Source: Microlunatus sagamiharensis
Lineage (GTDB): Bacteria; Actinomycetota; Actinomycetes; Propionibacteriales; Propionibacteriaceae
DNA: 64,000 bases
Assembly (NCBI RefSeq): GCF_900105785.1
Contig: NZ_LT629799.1
Coordinates: 2,480,001 to 2,544,000 of the forward strand
Direction of reading: 5' to 3'
The number at the start of each line of letters is the position of its first letter. Position 1 is the stretch's first letter. The notes below the pieces were generated by a model that worked only from the letters and a program-made list of their open reading frames with translations, ran no database searches and was not told where the DNA came from. Both the position numbers and the translations under genes were made by a program. Positions 8,074 through 16,690 of the stretch are shown in pieces.

Positions 8074-8801
8074 GCCCGGCCCCCATTAGCGGCCGCGGCG
8101 GCGATGACGTGCGCCGGGACGGTGTCCCGGTCGGTGACGTAGTGGGCGTAGATGGCCTTCTCGATCTGTCGGGACGTCCCGGTCCGCAGCGCGTCGCGGA
8201 CGGGTTCGTGACGCGCGCGCGCCGCGGTCAGCGCGAGGTGCTGCCGGTCGATCGAGGCGCGCATCAGCGCACCGATCTGGCCGTTGACGGTCGACCACAG
8301 CTCGGCGGCCCGTCGTCGGCCGGAGGCGTTGACGATCAGCCCGTGGAAGTGCACGTCCGCCTCGACGACGCCCTGCATGTCGCCCTGCTCGGCCGCCTCG
8401 TCCATCCGGTCGAGCGCGGCGGCGAGCGCCTCGTCGAGACCGACCTTCTCCTCGCGGGTCAGCGACTTGGCGATGCCGGCCTCGAGCACGTAGCGCGCGA
8501 AGCAGACGTCGTCGGCGTCCTCCTCGCTCATCCGCGTGACCACGCTGTGGCGGCGCGGCGAGATCTCGATGAGCCCTTCCGAGGAGAGGCCGCGCATCGC
8601 CTCGCGCACGGTCGCCCGGCTGACGCCGAGGTCGCTGGCGATCGTGGCCTCGACCAGCCGGGCGCCCGCGGGCAGCTCGTTGTTGAGGATCTGGCGGCGC
8701 AGCGCGTTGCGCACCGCCTCCGGCAGCGACTCGTGCTCGAGCACGGCGCGCACCCCCTGCCTCCCGGAGCCGGTCGGCTGGACCAGCGTCTGGGCCATCA
8801 T
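8070..8801 (-). CDS. GntR-family regulator, FadR/FCD subfamily
   Basis: Transcription regulator of 243 residues. The N-terminal winged helix (about 25-95) carries ALRRQILNNELPAGARLVE, then DLGVSRATVREAMRGLSSEGLIEI. The all-helical FCD ligand domain follows, with conserved D/H positions in EADVHFHGLIVNASG. The ATG at 8801 overlaps the DUF4438 stop (ATGA). It is embedded deep in the operon, so it is made together with its targets. FCD regulators bind TTGTCGACAA-like palindromes; two such sites lie in the divergent promoter region at 21109-21278. I infer a substrate-relieved repressor for both transcription units. Confidence 0.9.
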   Translation of the reverse strand: MMAQTLVQPTGSGRQGVRAVLEHESLPEAVRNALRRQILNNELPAGARLVEATIASDLGVSRATVREAMRGLSSEGLIEISPRRHSVVTRMSEEDADDVCFARYVLEAGIAKSLTREEKVGLDEALAAALDRMDEAAEQGDMQGVVEADVHFHGLIVNASGRRRAAELWSTVNGQIGALMRASIDRQHLALTAARARHEPVRDALRTGTSRQIEKAIYAHYVTDRDTVPAHVIAAAAANGGRA

Positions 8802-9673
8802 CCTGCCCTGCCGGCCGCGCTGGGTGCGGCTCCCACCAGGGCGTTCACCCTGAGTCCCTCGTGCGTACCAGGTTCTGGGACGGCACGGAGCAGGGCGGCC
8901 GGTCCGCAGAGCAGCGGCACCAGGCCCGGACCGTGCCCGGGCATCGGGCTGTCGCCGTGCACGACGAGCCCGACGGTGACGTGCCCGCGGCGGTAGCCCA
9001 TGTTGTGCCGCACGTCGAGGTCGGCGACCGCGAGGAGGTCGCCGAGGCGGAGCTCGGCGAGCAGCGGGTCGCCGGGCGCGAAGGCCAGGTCGACGTCCCA
9101 CTGCTGCGCCGGACGGCCGATGCCGTTGCCGGCGAGCCGGCTCGGGACGACGCCGCGGACACCGACGTCGACGCCGCCCCCGTCGGGGGCCACGCGGATG
9201 CCGAGGGCCGGCGCGAGCGAGGGGTCGAGGTTCAGGAGCTCGACCTCGGCGGGCAGGCCGTCGAGCCGGGCGCCCTGCCCGTGCGCCCGCACGCTGAACC
9301 CGTCGCCGGGCCGGAGCTTCGCCAACGCCTCGTCGGGCAGCCAGACGAGCAGCCGCCCGTCCTCGCCCCGCTTGCCGAACACCCGCCCCTGGGTCCCCGC
9401 CGCCGCGCCGGAGCGCACGACGACCGGGTTGCCCACGCAGCCGTACGCGGTGAGCGCGTGGCGTGCGGCCTGGTCGGGGTGGCCGATGCTGACGCCGGGT
9501 GCGACGTGGTCGCCGACCGCGTGGGTGACCAGGTCACCGAGCGCGACGCCGAGGACGATGCCGCCGTCGCCGACCGGGACGTACGGGTGCCCGTCGAGGT
9601 CGATGCGGTAAGGGGTCGTGCCCATCGCCGGCGCCTCCGCGACGCCGGCGAGGTTGATCGCGACGCTCCTCAT
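8798..9673 (-). CDS. DUF4438 protein, copy 2
   Basis: Protein of 291 residues in the DUF4438 family, whose function is unknown; a Thermotoga member has a crystal structure. Family hallmarks are present: an early ...YVPVGDGG region, VAPGVSIGHPD, the AYGCVGNPVVVRSG block, HGQGA, LLNLDPSLAP, LRLGDLLAVADLD, RRGHVTVGLVVHGD and GHGPGLVPLL. It is a diverged tandem paralogue of the gene at 9670-10560, joined by an ATGA overlap. The strict pairing, and the TldD/TldE pair directly upstream, suggest the two form a heteromer or act on the same compound. No signal peptide or membrane segment is seen. Confidence 0.85.
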   Translation of the reverse strand: MRSVAINLAGVAEAPAMGTTPYRIDLDGHPYVPVGDGGIVLGVALGDLVTHAVGDHVAPGVSIGHPDQAARHALTAYGCVGNPVVVRSGAAAGTQGRVFGKRGEDGRLLVWLPDEALAKLRPGDGFSVRAHGQGARLDGLPAEVELLNLDPSLAPALGIRVAPDGGGVDVGVRGVVPSRLAGNGIGRPAQQWDVDLAFAPGDPLLAELRLGDLLAVADLDVRHNMGYRRGHVTVGLVVHGDSPMPGHGPGLVPLLCGPAALLRAVPEPGTHEGLRVNALVGAAPSAAGRAG

Positions 9674-10560
9674 GCCGCCACCTCCTTCTCGGTCGAGCGG
9701 GCCGGGCCGACGTAGTGACGCAGGTTCGCGTCGGCGTCGAGCACGACGTGGAAGGCCTCGGCCGGCCCGCTGAAGAGCGAGGTCGGGCCGGGACCGTGGC
9801 CGAAGAGCGCGCACTGCCCGGTGGAGATCGTGCCGATGGTGATCCAGCCCGGCCGGTGGCCCCGGCCCCAGCTGTGGTCGGTGTCGCGCAGCACGACGAG
9901 GTCGCCGATCCGCAGGCCCTCGAGGCCGAGCGACAGCGACTCGTCGAGCCCGGCGTACGCGCCCATCAGGTCGGTGTTCGCGAACTCCGACGACATGCCG
10001 CCGCCGGCGCCGGCCGCGTCCGCCGGCACGTCGACGGCCACGTGCACCTCGAGGCGTCCGTCACCGGTCGTGCCGCCGGGCATGGCCGCGAGTACTCCCG
10101 GGTCGAGGTTCTTGACGCGGACCTGCGGGTGCGCGGTGAGCGCCAGGCCCTGGCCGCGGGTGCGGACGGTGACCTGGTCGCCGACGGTCGCGCCCTCGAG
10201 CACCGCGTCGGCCGCGTCGACGAGCACGTACGCGTGCTGGCCGATGGCCACGCCGCTCCCGCCCGCGGAGGCGCCGGAGACGAGCGTGACCTCGTTGCCG
10301 ACGCAGGTGAGGTACTGCAGGGCGTAGTTCGCGGCCGGGTCGGCGTGCCGGACCGACAGGCCCGGCTCCAGGTGGTCGCTGGCCCAGCCCGTCGCCGGCT
10401 CGCCGAGGTGGCCGGCCAGCGTCACGCCGCCCATGCCGGGCAGCAGGAACGGCGAGCCGTCCGCGTCGACCCGGTAGGCGTGCCGATCGGCGGTGGCCGG
10501 CCACACCTCGCCGGCCAGCAGCTGGGTCACCAGCCGGTCGGCGTTGCTCTCGACCTTCAC
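9670..10560 (-). CDS. DUF4438 protein, copy 1
   Basis: Protein of 296 residues with the same block order as its neighbour: FLLPGMGGVTLAGHLGE, LEPGLSVRHAD, LQYLTCVGNEVTLVSGASAG, RTRGQGLAL, VKNLDPGVLAAM, LRIGDLVVLRDTDHSWGRGHRPGWITIG and FGHGPGPTSLF. These glycine- and histidine-rich blocks match the DUF4438 family well. The GTG at 10560 overlaps the TldE stop. It keeps the family's CVGNE block more exactly than copy 2 (which has CVGNP), so copy 1 looks more canonical. The biochemical role is unknown; context suggests binding or processing of the imported substrate. Confidence 0.87.
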   Translation of the reverse strand: MKVESNADRLVTQLLAGEVWPATADRHAYRVDADGSPFLLPGMGGVTLAGHLGEPATGWASDHLEPGLSVRHADPAANYALQYLTCVGNEVTLVSGASAGGSGVAIGQHAYVLVDAADAVLEGATVGDQVTVRTRGQGLALTAHPQVRVKNLDPGVLAAMPGGTTGDGRLEVHVAVDVPADAAGAGGGMSSEFANTDLMGAYAGLDESLSLGLEGLRIGDLVVLRDTDHSWGRGHRPGWITIGTISTGQCALFGHGPGPTSLFSGPAEAFHVVLDADANLRHYVGPARSTEKEVAA

Positions 10561-12020
10561 GCGGTCTCCTCCTCGGGGGTCTGAGGTGCGGTGGGGCTCG
10601 TGGACGAGCTGGCCGAGCCGAAGCGGAAGCCCCGGACCCGGACGGCGGGCGCGCTGACCGCGCCGTTCCAGACGTTGGCCAGCGGCTGGGCGAGCACGTC
10701 GGAGCCGATGGCGTCGACGCGCGACAGCACGCCGAACACCGACTCCGTGAACCGCGCCGGGCGCACCGGCGTGGTCAGGCGCCCGTCCTCGATGAGGAAG
10801 CAGGCGTCGCGGCTGCCGCCGGTCAGCGTGGTGGCGGCCGGGTCGACGACCCGGAGGTACCAGAGGCGCTGGACGTAGACGCCGCGCTCCACGCCGCCGA
10901 CGAGCTCCTCGACGCTCGCGGTGCCGGGCGCCATGGTCAGGCTCATGGGCGCCGGGTGCGGCGTCTCCTCGCGGGCGATGTGCGCGTGCCCGGTCAGGGC
11001 CAGACCGGCCTTCGCGGCACTGGCGCGGTCGGTCACCGCGTCGCTGACGACCCCGTGGTCGAGCAGCGGGACGCGCACGGAGTCGGTGCCCTCGGGGTCG
11101 AACGGGAACGGCAGCCCCCGGACGGCCCGCGGGTCGTCGGCGATGTCGACCGTCTCGGGGGCGACCCGCTCGCCACGACGTCGGGCGACCGCACCCACGC
11201 CGTCGGCCACGGCGTCGCCGGTGAACCCGTACGCGTGGAAGCCCTCCAGCAGCTCGCCGGTGGCGAGCGGGCCGAGGACGACGTCGTACGTGCCGTCGGC
11301 CAGGTCGACCCGGCCGCGGGCGCGGCCGGCCTCCTCGACGGTGCGGGCGACGACCGCGTCGAGGTCGAGCACGTCCAGGCGCCGGTCGAGGTCGACCCAG
11401 TGCGAGGTGCCGTCGTCGATCCGCACGGTGAAGGTTCCGAAGGCCTCGGTCGCGGCGGCGTAGCGCTCGACGCCCTCGTGGTCGACGACCGCGAGCTCGG
11501 TGACCGCGCGGCCGAGCATGCCGAAGGCCTCGCCCCCGGCCTGCGCGGACGCGCTCATCAGCCCACGGACCGCGTCGACCCGCTCGGACGTGCCCCAGGC
11601 CGCCGTCCCCTCGTCCCACAGGGCGTCGGGCCCGAGCGTGGGCACCTGGCCGGCGGCCGCGGGAGCGGGCAGCACGGGCAGCGGGCCGGCCGCCCTCGCC
11701 AGTGCGGCGGCGCGCCCGGTGGCCCGCCGACCGGCGTCGGCCGCACCGGCCAGGTCGGTCGTGGCCACCCGGGCCGAGCGGCCGTCGACGACCGCGCGGA
11801 CCATGAGCTGGCGCTCGTGCACGTCCTGCGGCTGGTGCACGCGGTCGACGGCGAAGCGGGTGTAGCCGCCCGCCCGCCCGGACAGGAAGGCCTCGGCCTC
11901 GTCCGCCCCGGCCGCCTTGGCCGCCCGGACCGCCTCGCCGCACGCCGCGACGGCGCGGTCGGCGCCGACGGCGGGTTCGGCCAGGTCCACGAAGGTCGTC
12001 GGAGAAGAAACTGCGGTCAT
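10557..12020 (-). CDS. TldE/PmbA-like metalloprotease partner
   Basis: Protein of 487 residues of the TldD/PmbA family, without an HExxxH motif, which identifies it as the non-catalytic TldE-type partner. In known systems TldD and TldE form a heterodimer that unfolds and degrades peptides, including microcin B17 and CcdA. Seen here: the N-terminal RMRVV-like block LMVRAVVDGRSARVATTDL and C-terminal YVQRLWYLRVVDPAATTLTGGSRDACFLIEDG. ATG at 12020 overlaps the TldD stop (ATGA). This pair is embedded in a substrate-specific operon, which suggests a specialised role in trimming an imported peptide. Confidence 0.87.
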   Translation of the reverse strand: MTAVSSPTTFVDLAEPAVGADRAVAACGEAVRAAKAAGADEAEAFLSGRAGGYTRFAVDRVHQPQDVHERQLMVRAVVDGRSARVATTDLAGAADAGRRATGRAAALARAAGPLPVLPAPAAAGQVPTLGPDALWDEGTAAWGTSERVDAVRGLMSASAQAGGEAFGMLGRAVTELAVVDHEGVERYAAATEAFGTFTVRIDDGTSHWVDLDRRLDVLDLDAVVARTVEEAGRARGRVDLADGTYDVVLGPLATGELLEGFHAYGFTGDAVADGVGAVARRRGERVAPETVDIADDPRAVRGLPFPFDPEGTDSVRVPLLDHGVVSDAVTDRASAAKAGLALTGHAHIAREETPHPAPMSLTMAPGTASVEELVGGVERGVYVQRLWYLRVVDPAATTLTGGSRDACFLIEDGRLTTPVRPARFTESVFGVLSRVDAIGSDVLAQPLANVWNGAVSAPAVRVRGFRFGSASSSTSPTAPQTPEEETA

Positions 12021-13507
12021 CGCGCCACTCCCGTCGAGAGGCCCCGGAACAGCGACGGCGACGCGCCGTGCCCCAGGAACCCCCACTGCTTGGGCTCGCC
12101 CTTGCCGCAGGGCATGCCGTACGCCTTGAACTCCTCCGGCCCGGCGACCGCCTCGAGCGAGCCCCAGAACTGCGGGGTGAGGCCGCCGTAGGAGAAGCCG
12201 CGCAGCAGCCGGCCGCGCTTGCCGTTCTTCACTTCCCAGGCCGCCTCGGTGCCGAACTGGAACGCCATCCGCCGGTCGTCGATCGACCAGGTGCGGTTGT
12301 CGTCGGCGTAGTAGCCGTCGCCCATCCGGTCGAGGAGCTCGTCGAGCGAACCCTCGCCCGGCTCGAGGTAGACGTTCGTCGCGAAGCAGACCGGGAGCCA
12401 GGCCCAGCCGTCGGCGCGGGCCGCGCCCGGCCAGTCGCTCCCCGAGCCTGCGCCGCCACCGTGGCGCGCGACCGCGTCCCGGCTCGACAGCACGTCACGC
12501 AGGATCCCGTCCTCGACGAGCAGGTGCCGTGACGCGGGCGTGCCCTCGTCGTCGAAGGCGAAGCTGCCCCGGGTGCCGGGCATGGTCGGGTCCGCGGCGA
12601 TGGTCATCGCCGGGGAGCCGTAGCGCAGCGTCCCGATGTCCTCGGGCTGCACCCACGAGCGGCCGGCGTAGTTGGTCTCGTCGCCGAGGATCCGGTCGAG
12701 CTCGAGCGCGTGCCCGACGGACTCGTGGATCTGCAGCGCGAGCTGAGCCGGGCCGATGACCACGTCGGCCGTGCCGCCGGGGGCCTGCGGCGCGCCGAGC
12801 AGCGCCACCGCCTCCTCCCCCACCCGGGTGGCCTCGTCCTCGAGCCCGAGGCCCAGGACGTACTCCCACCCGGCCGCGGCGGTGTTGCCGTGGAACGAGT
12901 TCGGGAAGCTGCGCCGCTGGGCACCACGCTCGTCCGCCGCGACCGCGAGCAGCATCGCGCCGCTCTCGACGAGGTGCTGCGATTGCCGCGACCCCTCCGA
13001 GTCGGCGTAGTGCTTGTGCTGCCGCTTGGCGTTGAGCCCGGCCGTCACCGAGCGCACCAGCCCCGGTGCGGACGCCGCCGTGACGATCCGCTGCAGCAGG
13101 TCGTGCCGCTCGCCCGCCGGCACCTCGAAGGGGTCGACGTCGACCGGCACCGACCACGTGCCGCTGGTGGGTTCGCGCGGGGCGAGCCTCACGGGCGCGG
13201 TGCCCGTGGACGCGCCCGCCACGGCCACTGCCCGGCGAGCCACCGCCGCGGCCGAACCCGCACCGTCGACCGGCGCCGAGGCGAAGCCCCAGATGCCGTT
13301 GCGCAGCACGCGGACGCCGAGGCCGGCGTTGTGCTCTCGCCGCTCGTCGAGCTCGCCGCGGAGGTCGGTGTAGAGCCGCTCCTCCTCGGCCTCGACGAGG
13401 CGGACGTCGGCGAAGGTCACGCCCTCGCCGGTCGCCGCCGCGAGCGCCTCCTCCATCAGCGCCCGGGCGGAGGCGTCGTCGAGGGAGCCCCAGGTGTGGG
13501 CGCTCAC
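12017..13507 (-). CDS. TldD-like zinc metalloprotease
   Basis: Catalytic TldD-type protein of 496 residues. The HExxxH zinc site is intact (HESVGH, residues 261-266, followed by ALELDRILG). The C-terminal half carries the family blocks GTRGSFAFDDEGTP and the glycine-rich YGGLTPQFWGSLEAV. TldD works with TldE to hydrolyse flexible peptides inside a closed cavity. GTG at 13507 overlaps the upstream dehydrogenase stop (GTGA), and its stop overlaps the tldE-like gene. It is cytoplasmic, with no signal peptide. Placement directly after an Opp-type importer suggests it acts on the transported compound. Confidence 0.9.
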   Translation of the reverse strand: MSAHTWGSLDDASARALMEEALAAATGEGVTFADVRLVEAEEERLYTDLRGELDERREHNAGLGVRVLRNGIWGFASAPVDGAGSAAAVARRAVAVAGASTGTAPVRLAPREPTSGTWSVPVDVDPFEVPAGERHDLLQRIVTAASAPGLVRSVTAGLNAKRQHKHYADSEGSRQSQHLVESGAMLLAVAADERGAQRRSFPNSFHGNTAAAGWEYVLGLGLEDEATRVGEEAVALLGAPQAPGGTADVVIGPAQLALQIHESVGHALELDRILGDETNYAGRSWVQPEDIGTLRYGSPAMTIAADPTMPGTRGSFAFDDEGTPASRHLLVEDGILRDVLSSRDAVARHGGGAGSGSDWPGAARADGWAWLPVCFATNVYLEPGEGSLDELLDRMGDGYYADDNRTWSIDDRRMAFQFGTEAAWEVKNGKRGRLLRGFSYGGLTPQFWGSLEAVAGPEEFKAYGMPCGKGEPKQWGFLGHGASPSLFRGLSTGVAR

Positions 13508-14667
13508 GCGGCGGGCGTCTGGGCCTGGGACGACTCCGTCCCGGCCAGGGGGAAGTCGACCCACGCGCGCTGGCGGTGCGAGGCCTCGAAGGCGTTGATC
13601 GTGTGCTGCACGAGCGCGCCCTGACGGAAGTCGCCCTGGTTCTCCGGCCCGCCGGACAGGATCTCGGTGGCGAAGTCTGCGACGAGGTTGGAGTAGAAGA
13701 GGAACGGCCACGCCTCGAGCGAGCTGCCGCCGTTCGGGAAGAAGCGCTCCGGGATCTCGCGCTCGACGAACTCGACCTCGTCCTTGGTCGCGGTCTTGAT
13801 CGTCTGGCAGATCCCGTTCTCCTCGACGAGGCGGACGATGATCGCGCCCTCGGAGCCGTAGATGCGGACCTCGATGCCGGGGAAGTTGCCGACGGTGACG
13901 AAGGAGGACTGGACCGAGGCCAGGCCGCCGCCCTCGAACTCGGCGATGAACATGTCGCCGTCGTCGATGTTCATGCGCTCCATGCGACCGGTGTCGCGGA
14001 CCATCCGGCGCGGCACGAAATTGCGCATGGTGCCCACGACCGAGGTCAGGGGCGCCCCCATCCACCAGTGCATGATGTCGATCACCGGGGCGCCGTAGCC
14101 CTCGATCGAGGCCACCTGGATGCGGTCGGGGTCGCTCGGGTCGTTCTGCTGGCGCAGCGGGTTCATCGGGTCGAGCCACTGGCTGTTCTGCTCGTAGGCG
14201 TTGATCATGTACGGCGTCCCGACGAAGCCCTGCTTGATCAGCTCGGCGGCGTACATCGTCGCTGGCGCGTAGCGGAAGGTGAAGCCGAGCTTGGTCTTCA
14301 GGCCCTTGCTCGCAGCGAGGTCGGCCGCGCGGACGACCTCGTGGTAGTCGTGGTTGACCGGCTTCTCGCAGAGCACGTGCTTGCCCGCCTCGAGCGCGGC
14401 CATCGTCACCTCGAAGTGCATGGCGTCGCCGGTGACGACGTCGATCACGTCGATGTCGGGGTCCTCGACGAGCTCGCGGTAGTCGTCGGTCACGCGGTCG
14501 ACCTTGAACTGGTCGCCGGCGGCCTTGACCAGGTCGCGGTCGACGTCGGCGAGGCCGACCACGCGGCAGCGCGGGTCGCGCTGCCAGCCGGGGATGTGCG
14601 AGCGGGTGGCCCAGCGGCCGGTGCCGACGACGCCGATGTTGAGCGTCTGCTTGTCGGAGGAAGTCAT
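13504..14667 (-). CDS. Gfo/Idh/MocA-family oxidoreductase (first copy)
   Basis: NAD(P)-dependent dehydrogenase of 387 residues. The N-terminal nucleotide fold is IGVVGTGRWA (11-20), EKPVNHD is at 101-107, and there is a long C-terminal domain with MHWWMGAP and a substrate-site DIMHWW region. ATG at 14667 has a good AAGGAG site upstream and also overlaps the OppD-like stop (ATGA). It is unlike copy 2 in length and C-terminal domain. The reaction is not predictable from sequence; a sugar-like or hydroxy-amino substrate is typical of the family. Confidence 0.9.
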   Translation of the reverse strand: MTSSDKQTLNIGVVGTGRWATRSHIPGWQRDPRCRVVGLADVDRDLVKAAGDQFKVDRVTDDYRELVEDPDIDVIDVVTGDAMHFEVTMAALEAGKHVLCEKPVNHDYHEVVRAADLAASKGLKTKLGFTFRYAPATMYAAELIKQGFVGTPYMINAYEQNSQWLDPMNPLRQQNDPSDPDRIQVASIEGYGAPVIDIMHWWMGAPLTSVVGTMRNFVPRRMVRDTGRMERMNIDDGDMFIAEFEGGGLASVQSSFVTVGNFPGIEVRIYGSEGAIIVRLVEENGICQTIKTATKDEVEFVEREIPERFFPNGGSSLEAWPFLFYSNLVADFATEILSGGPENQGDFRQGALVQHTINAFEASHRQRAWVDFPLAGTESSQAQTPAA

Positions 14668-15806
14668 CGTTGTTCTCCTTGGTCCTTCGGGGTGGTCGGG
14701 GGTGCTGCGGCGGCGTCGAGCTCGTCGGCGCGGCGGCAACGGCTGTGGTGGGAGTCGGGTCGGGTGGGGGCGCCCACGGCGAGCAGCTCGGTGCGCCACT
14801 CGTCGCAGGCCGCCTCGTGCAGCTCGCAGCGGGCGGCGAAGCGGCACGTCGGGCCGAGGCCCACGAGGGGCGGCGGTGCGCCGGGGATGACGCGCAGCGG
14901 CTCGTCACGGGCCACGGCGCTGGGCAGCGCACCGATGAGGGCCCGCGTGTACGGGTGGCGTGGCTGGGTCAGCAGCGTCGCGGTGTCGGCGATCTCGACG
15001 ACCTGCCCGGCATACATGACGGCGACGCGGTCGCAGACCTGCGACACCACCGACAGGTCGTGGCTGACCAGGACCAGGCTGGTGCCGAGGTCGCGCTGGA
15101 GCGAGAGCAGCAGCCCGAGGATCTGGTCCTGGATGAGCACGTCGAGCGCGGTCGTCGGCTCGTCGGCGACGAGCATCGCCGGGTTCTGCGCGATGGCGAT
15201 GGCGATGAGGGTCCGCTGGAGCATCCCGCCGCTGAACTGGTGCGGGAAGGCGTCGAGTCGCCGCTCAGGGGCCGGGAGGCCGACTTGGCGCAGCAGCTCG
15301 ATGACCCGCTCACGGCGGGCCGCCGCGCCCTTCACCGTGTCGCCGAGCGCCTCGGCGACCTGGTCGCCGATCCGCTTGACCGGGTCGAGGGAGGTCATCG
15401 GGTTCTGCGGGATCATCGCCACATGCCGGCCCCACAGCCGACGCAGCCGCCGAGGCGGCAGGCCGGTGATGTCGTCGACCCCGAGGCTGGGGTAGGCGAC
15501 GGTGCCGGTGACCTCGGTCTTGGGCGTGGGGCGCAAGCCCAGCAACGCGCGGCAGGTGACGCTCTTGCCCGAGCCCGTCTCCCCCACCACCCCGAGGACC
15601 TCGCCCTGGCGCAGGGTCAGCGTGACCCCGTCGGCGGCGTGCACCGGCCCGGCGGGCGTCGGGATGCTGACCCGCAGGTCGCGGACCTCGAGCAGGACGT
15701 CGCCCGGCTCACGCGGGTCGGCCGGCGCGGGCACGACCTCGTCGGCCTCGGGCATGCCCACGCGCTCGTCGGGGGCCAGCGCGGGCCCGGGCGTCGCGGC
15801 GCTCAC
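14664..15806 (-). CDS. Oligopeptide-type ABC importer ATPase, OppD-like
   Basis: ATP-binding subunit of 380 residues. Walker A is GETGSGKS (75-82), the Q-loop is MIPQNPMTSLDP, the signature is FSGGMLQR, Walker B is AMLVADEPTTALD, and the H-loop is VSHDL. The C-terminal oligopeptide/dipeptide domain has the cysteine-containing RFAARCELHEAAC stretch, which in OppD proteins can bind a 4Fe-4S cluster. GTG at 15806 overlaps the permease stop. It pairs with the OppF-like ATPase at 19244-20290 to energise the importer encoded by the genes between. Confidence 0.93.
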   Translation of the reverse strand: MSAATPGPALAPDERVGMPEADEVVPAPADPREPGDVLLEVRDLRVSIPTPAGPVHAADGVTLTLRQGEVLGVVGETGSGKSVTCRALLGLRPTPKTEVTGTVAYPSLGVDDITGLPPRRLRRLWGRHVAMIPQNPMTSLDPVKRIGDQVAEALGDTVKGAAARRERVIELLRQVGLPAPERRLDAFPHQFSGGMLQRTLIAIAIAQNPAMLVADEPTTALDVLIQDQILGLLLSLQRDLGTSLVLVSHDLSVVSQVCDRVAVMYAGQVVEIADTATLLTQPRHPYTRALIGALPSAVARDEPLRVIPGAPPPLVGLGPTCRFAARCELHEAACDEWRTELLAVGAPTRPDSHHSRCRRADELDAAAAPPTTPKDQGEQR

Positions 15807-16690
15807 TGCTCGGCCCGCAGGACGTCGGCGAGCCCGTCGCCGAGGAGGCTGAAGGCCACCCCGAGCACGACCAGGGCGATGCCCGGCACGAGCGAGAGCT
15901 GCCAGTTGGACAGGATGTAGGCCTGCCCCTCGGAGATCATCGAGCCCCACTCCGGCGTCGGCTGGCGCACGCCGATGCCGAGGAAGCCGAGCGAGGCGCC
16001 GAGCAGCACGTTGCCGACCGCGTCGACCATCGCGAAGACGATCACCAGCGGCGCGACCGAGGGCAGCACGTGGCGCAGCAGCACCCGCGGCGTGGAGTAG
16101 CCGAGGACGTTGGCCGCGACGACGTAGCCGTAGCGGCGCGCCGCCAAGGTCTGGCCGTGCGCGATGCGGGCGTAGCCGACCCAGCTCGCGACCCAGAGCG
16201 CGATGAACATGTTGCGCAGGCTCGGGCCGAGCGAGGCGACGATCGCGATCACCAGGACGATGAAGGGGAAGGCGAAGAACAGGTCGACGACCCGCATGAT
16301 CACCGACTCGACCCAGCCGCCGACGTACGCGGCGAGCATCCCGATCGCCGTGCCGACGACGAGGGTGACGATCGTCGCGCCGAAGGCGATGGCGAGGTCG
16401 TAGCGCCCGCCGTAGAGCACGCGGGCCCACAGGTCTCGGCCGAACGCGTCGGTCCCCAGCGGGTGCCCGGGCCCGGGCGGAGCGAGCGGGTTGAGCGGGT
16501 CGATGTCGATCGGCGAGGCCGAGGTGAAGAGCGGCGCGCCGAGGCACATCACGGCGATCGCGGCGAGCAGCACCATTCCGGCGACGAGTGAGAAGCGCCC
16601 GCGCAGGGCCTTGGGCAGCGGCAGCCGCAGCCAGCGCGCCCGGCTCAGGCGGACGCCGCCCAGCTGGGCCGGGTCGACGAGGGTGGTCAT
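15803..16690 (-). CDS. Oligopeptide-type ABC permease, OppC-like
   Basis: Inner-membrane permease of 295 residues with six membrane segments. The OppC features are the N-terminal soluble stretch before TM1, the GPGHPLGTDAFGRDLWARVLYGGR block, and the coupling loop ending in VLLRHVLPSVAPLVIV. The C-terminal WGSMISEGQ is also typical. ATG at 16690 overlaps the OppB-like stop (ATGA). It forms the transport channel with the OppB-like protein. Confidence 0.94.
   Translation of the reverse strand: MTTLVDPAQLGGVRLSRARWLRLPLPKALRGRFSLVAGMVLLAAIAVMCLGAPLFTSASPIDIDPLNPLAPPGPGHPLGTDAFGRDLWARVLYGGRYDLAIAFGATIVTLVVGTAIGMLAAYVGGWVESVIMRVVDLFFAFPFIVLVIAIVASLGPSLRNMFIALWVASWVGYARIAHGQTLAARRYGYVVAANVLGYSTPRVLLRHVLPSVAPLVIVFAMVDAVGNVLLGASLGFLGIGVRQPTPEWGSMISEGQAYILSNWQLSLVPGIALVVLGVAFSLLGDGLADVLRAEQ

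Noticed and set aside
9674-9814. Longer N-terminus for DUF4438 copy 2
   Set aside because: The ATGA overlap at 9673 and the start of family similarity there make the shorter form more likely.
10557-13507. TldD/TldE pair as the housekeeping copy
   Set aside because: It is translationally coupled within an importer operon with its own regulator, so a specialised paralogue is more likely. I could not check for another copy outside the window.
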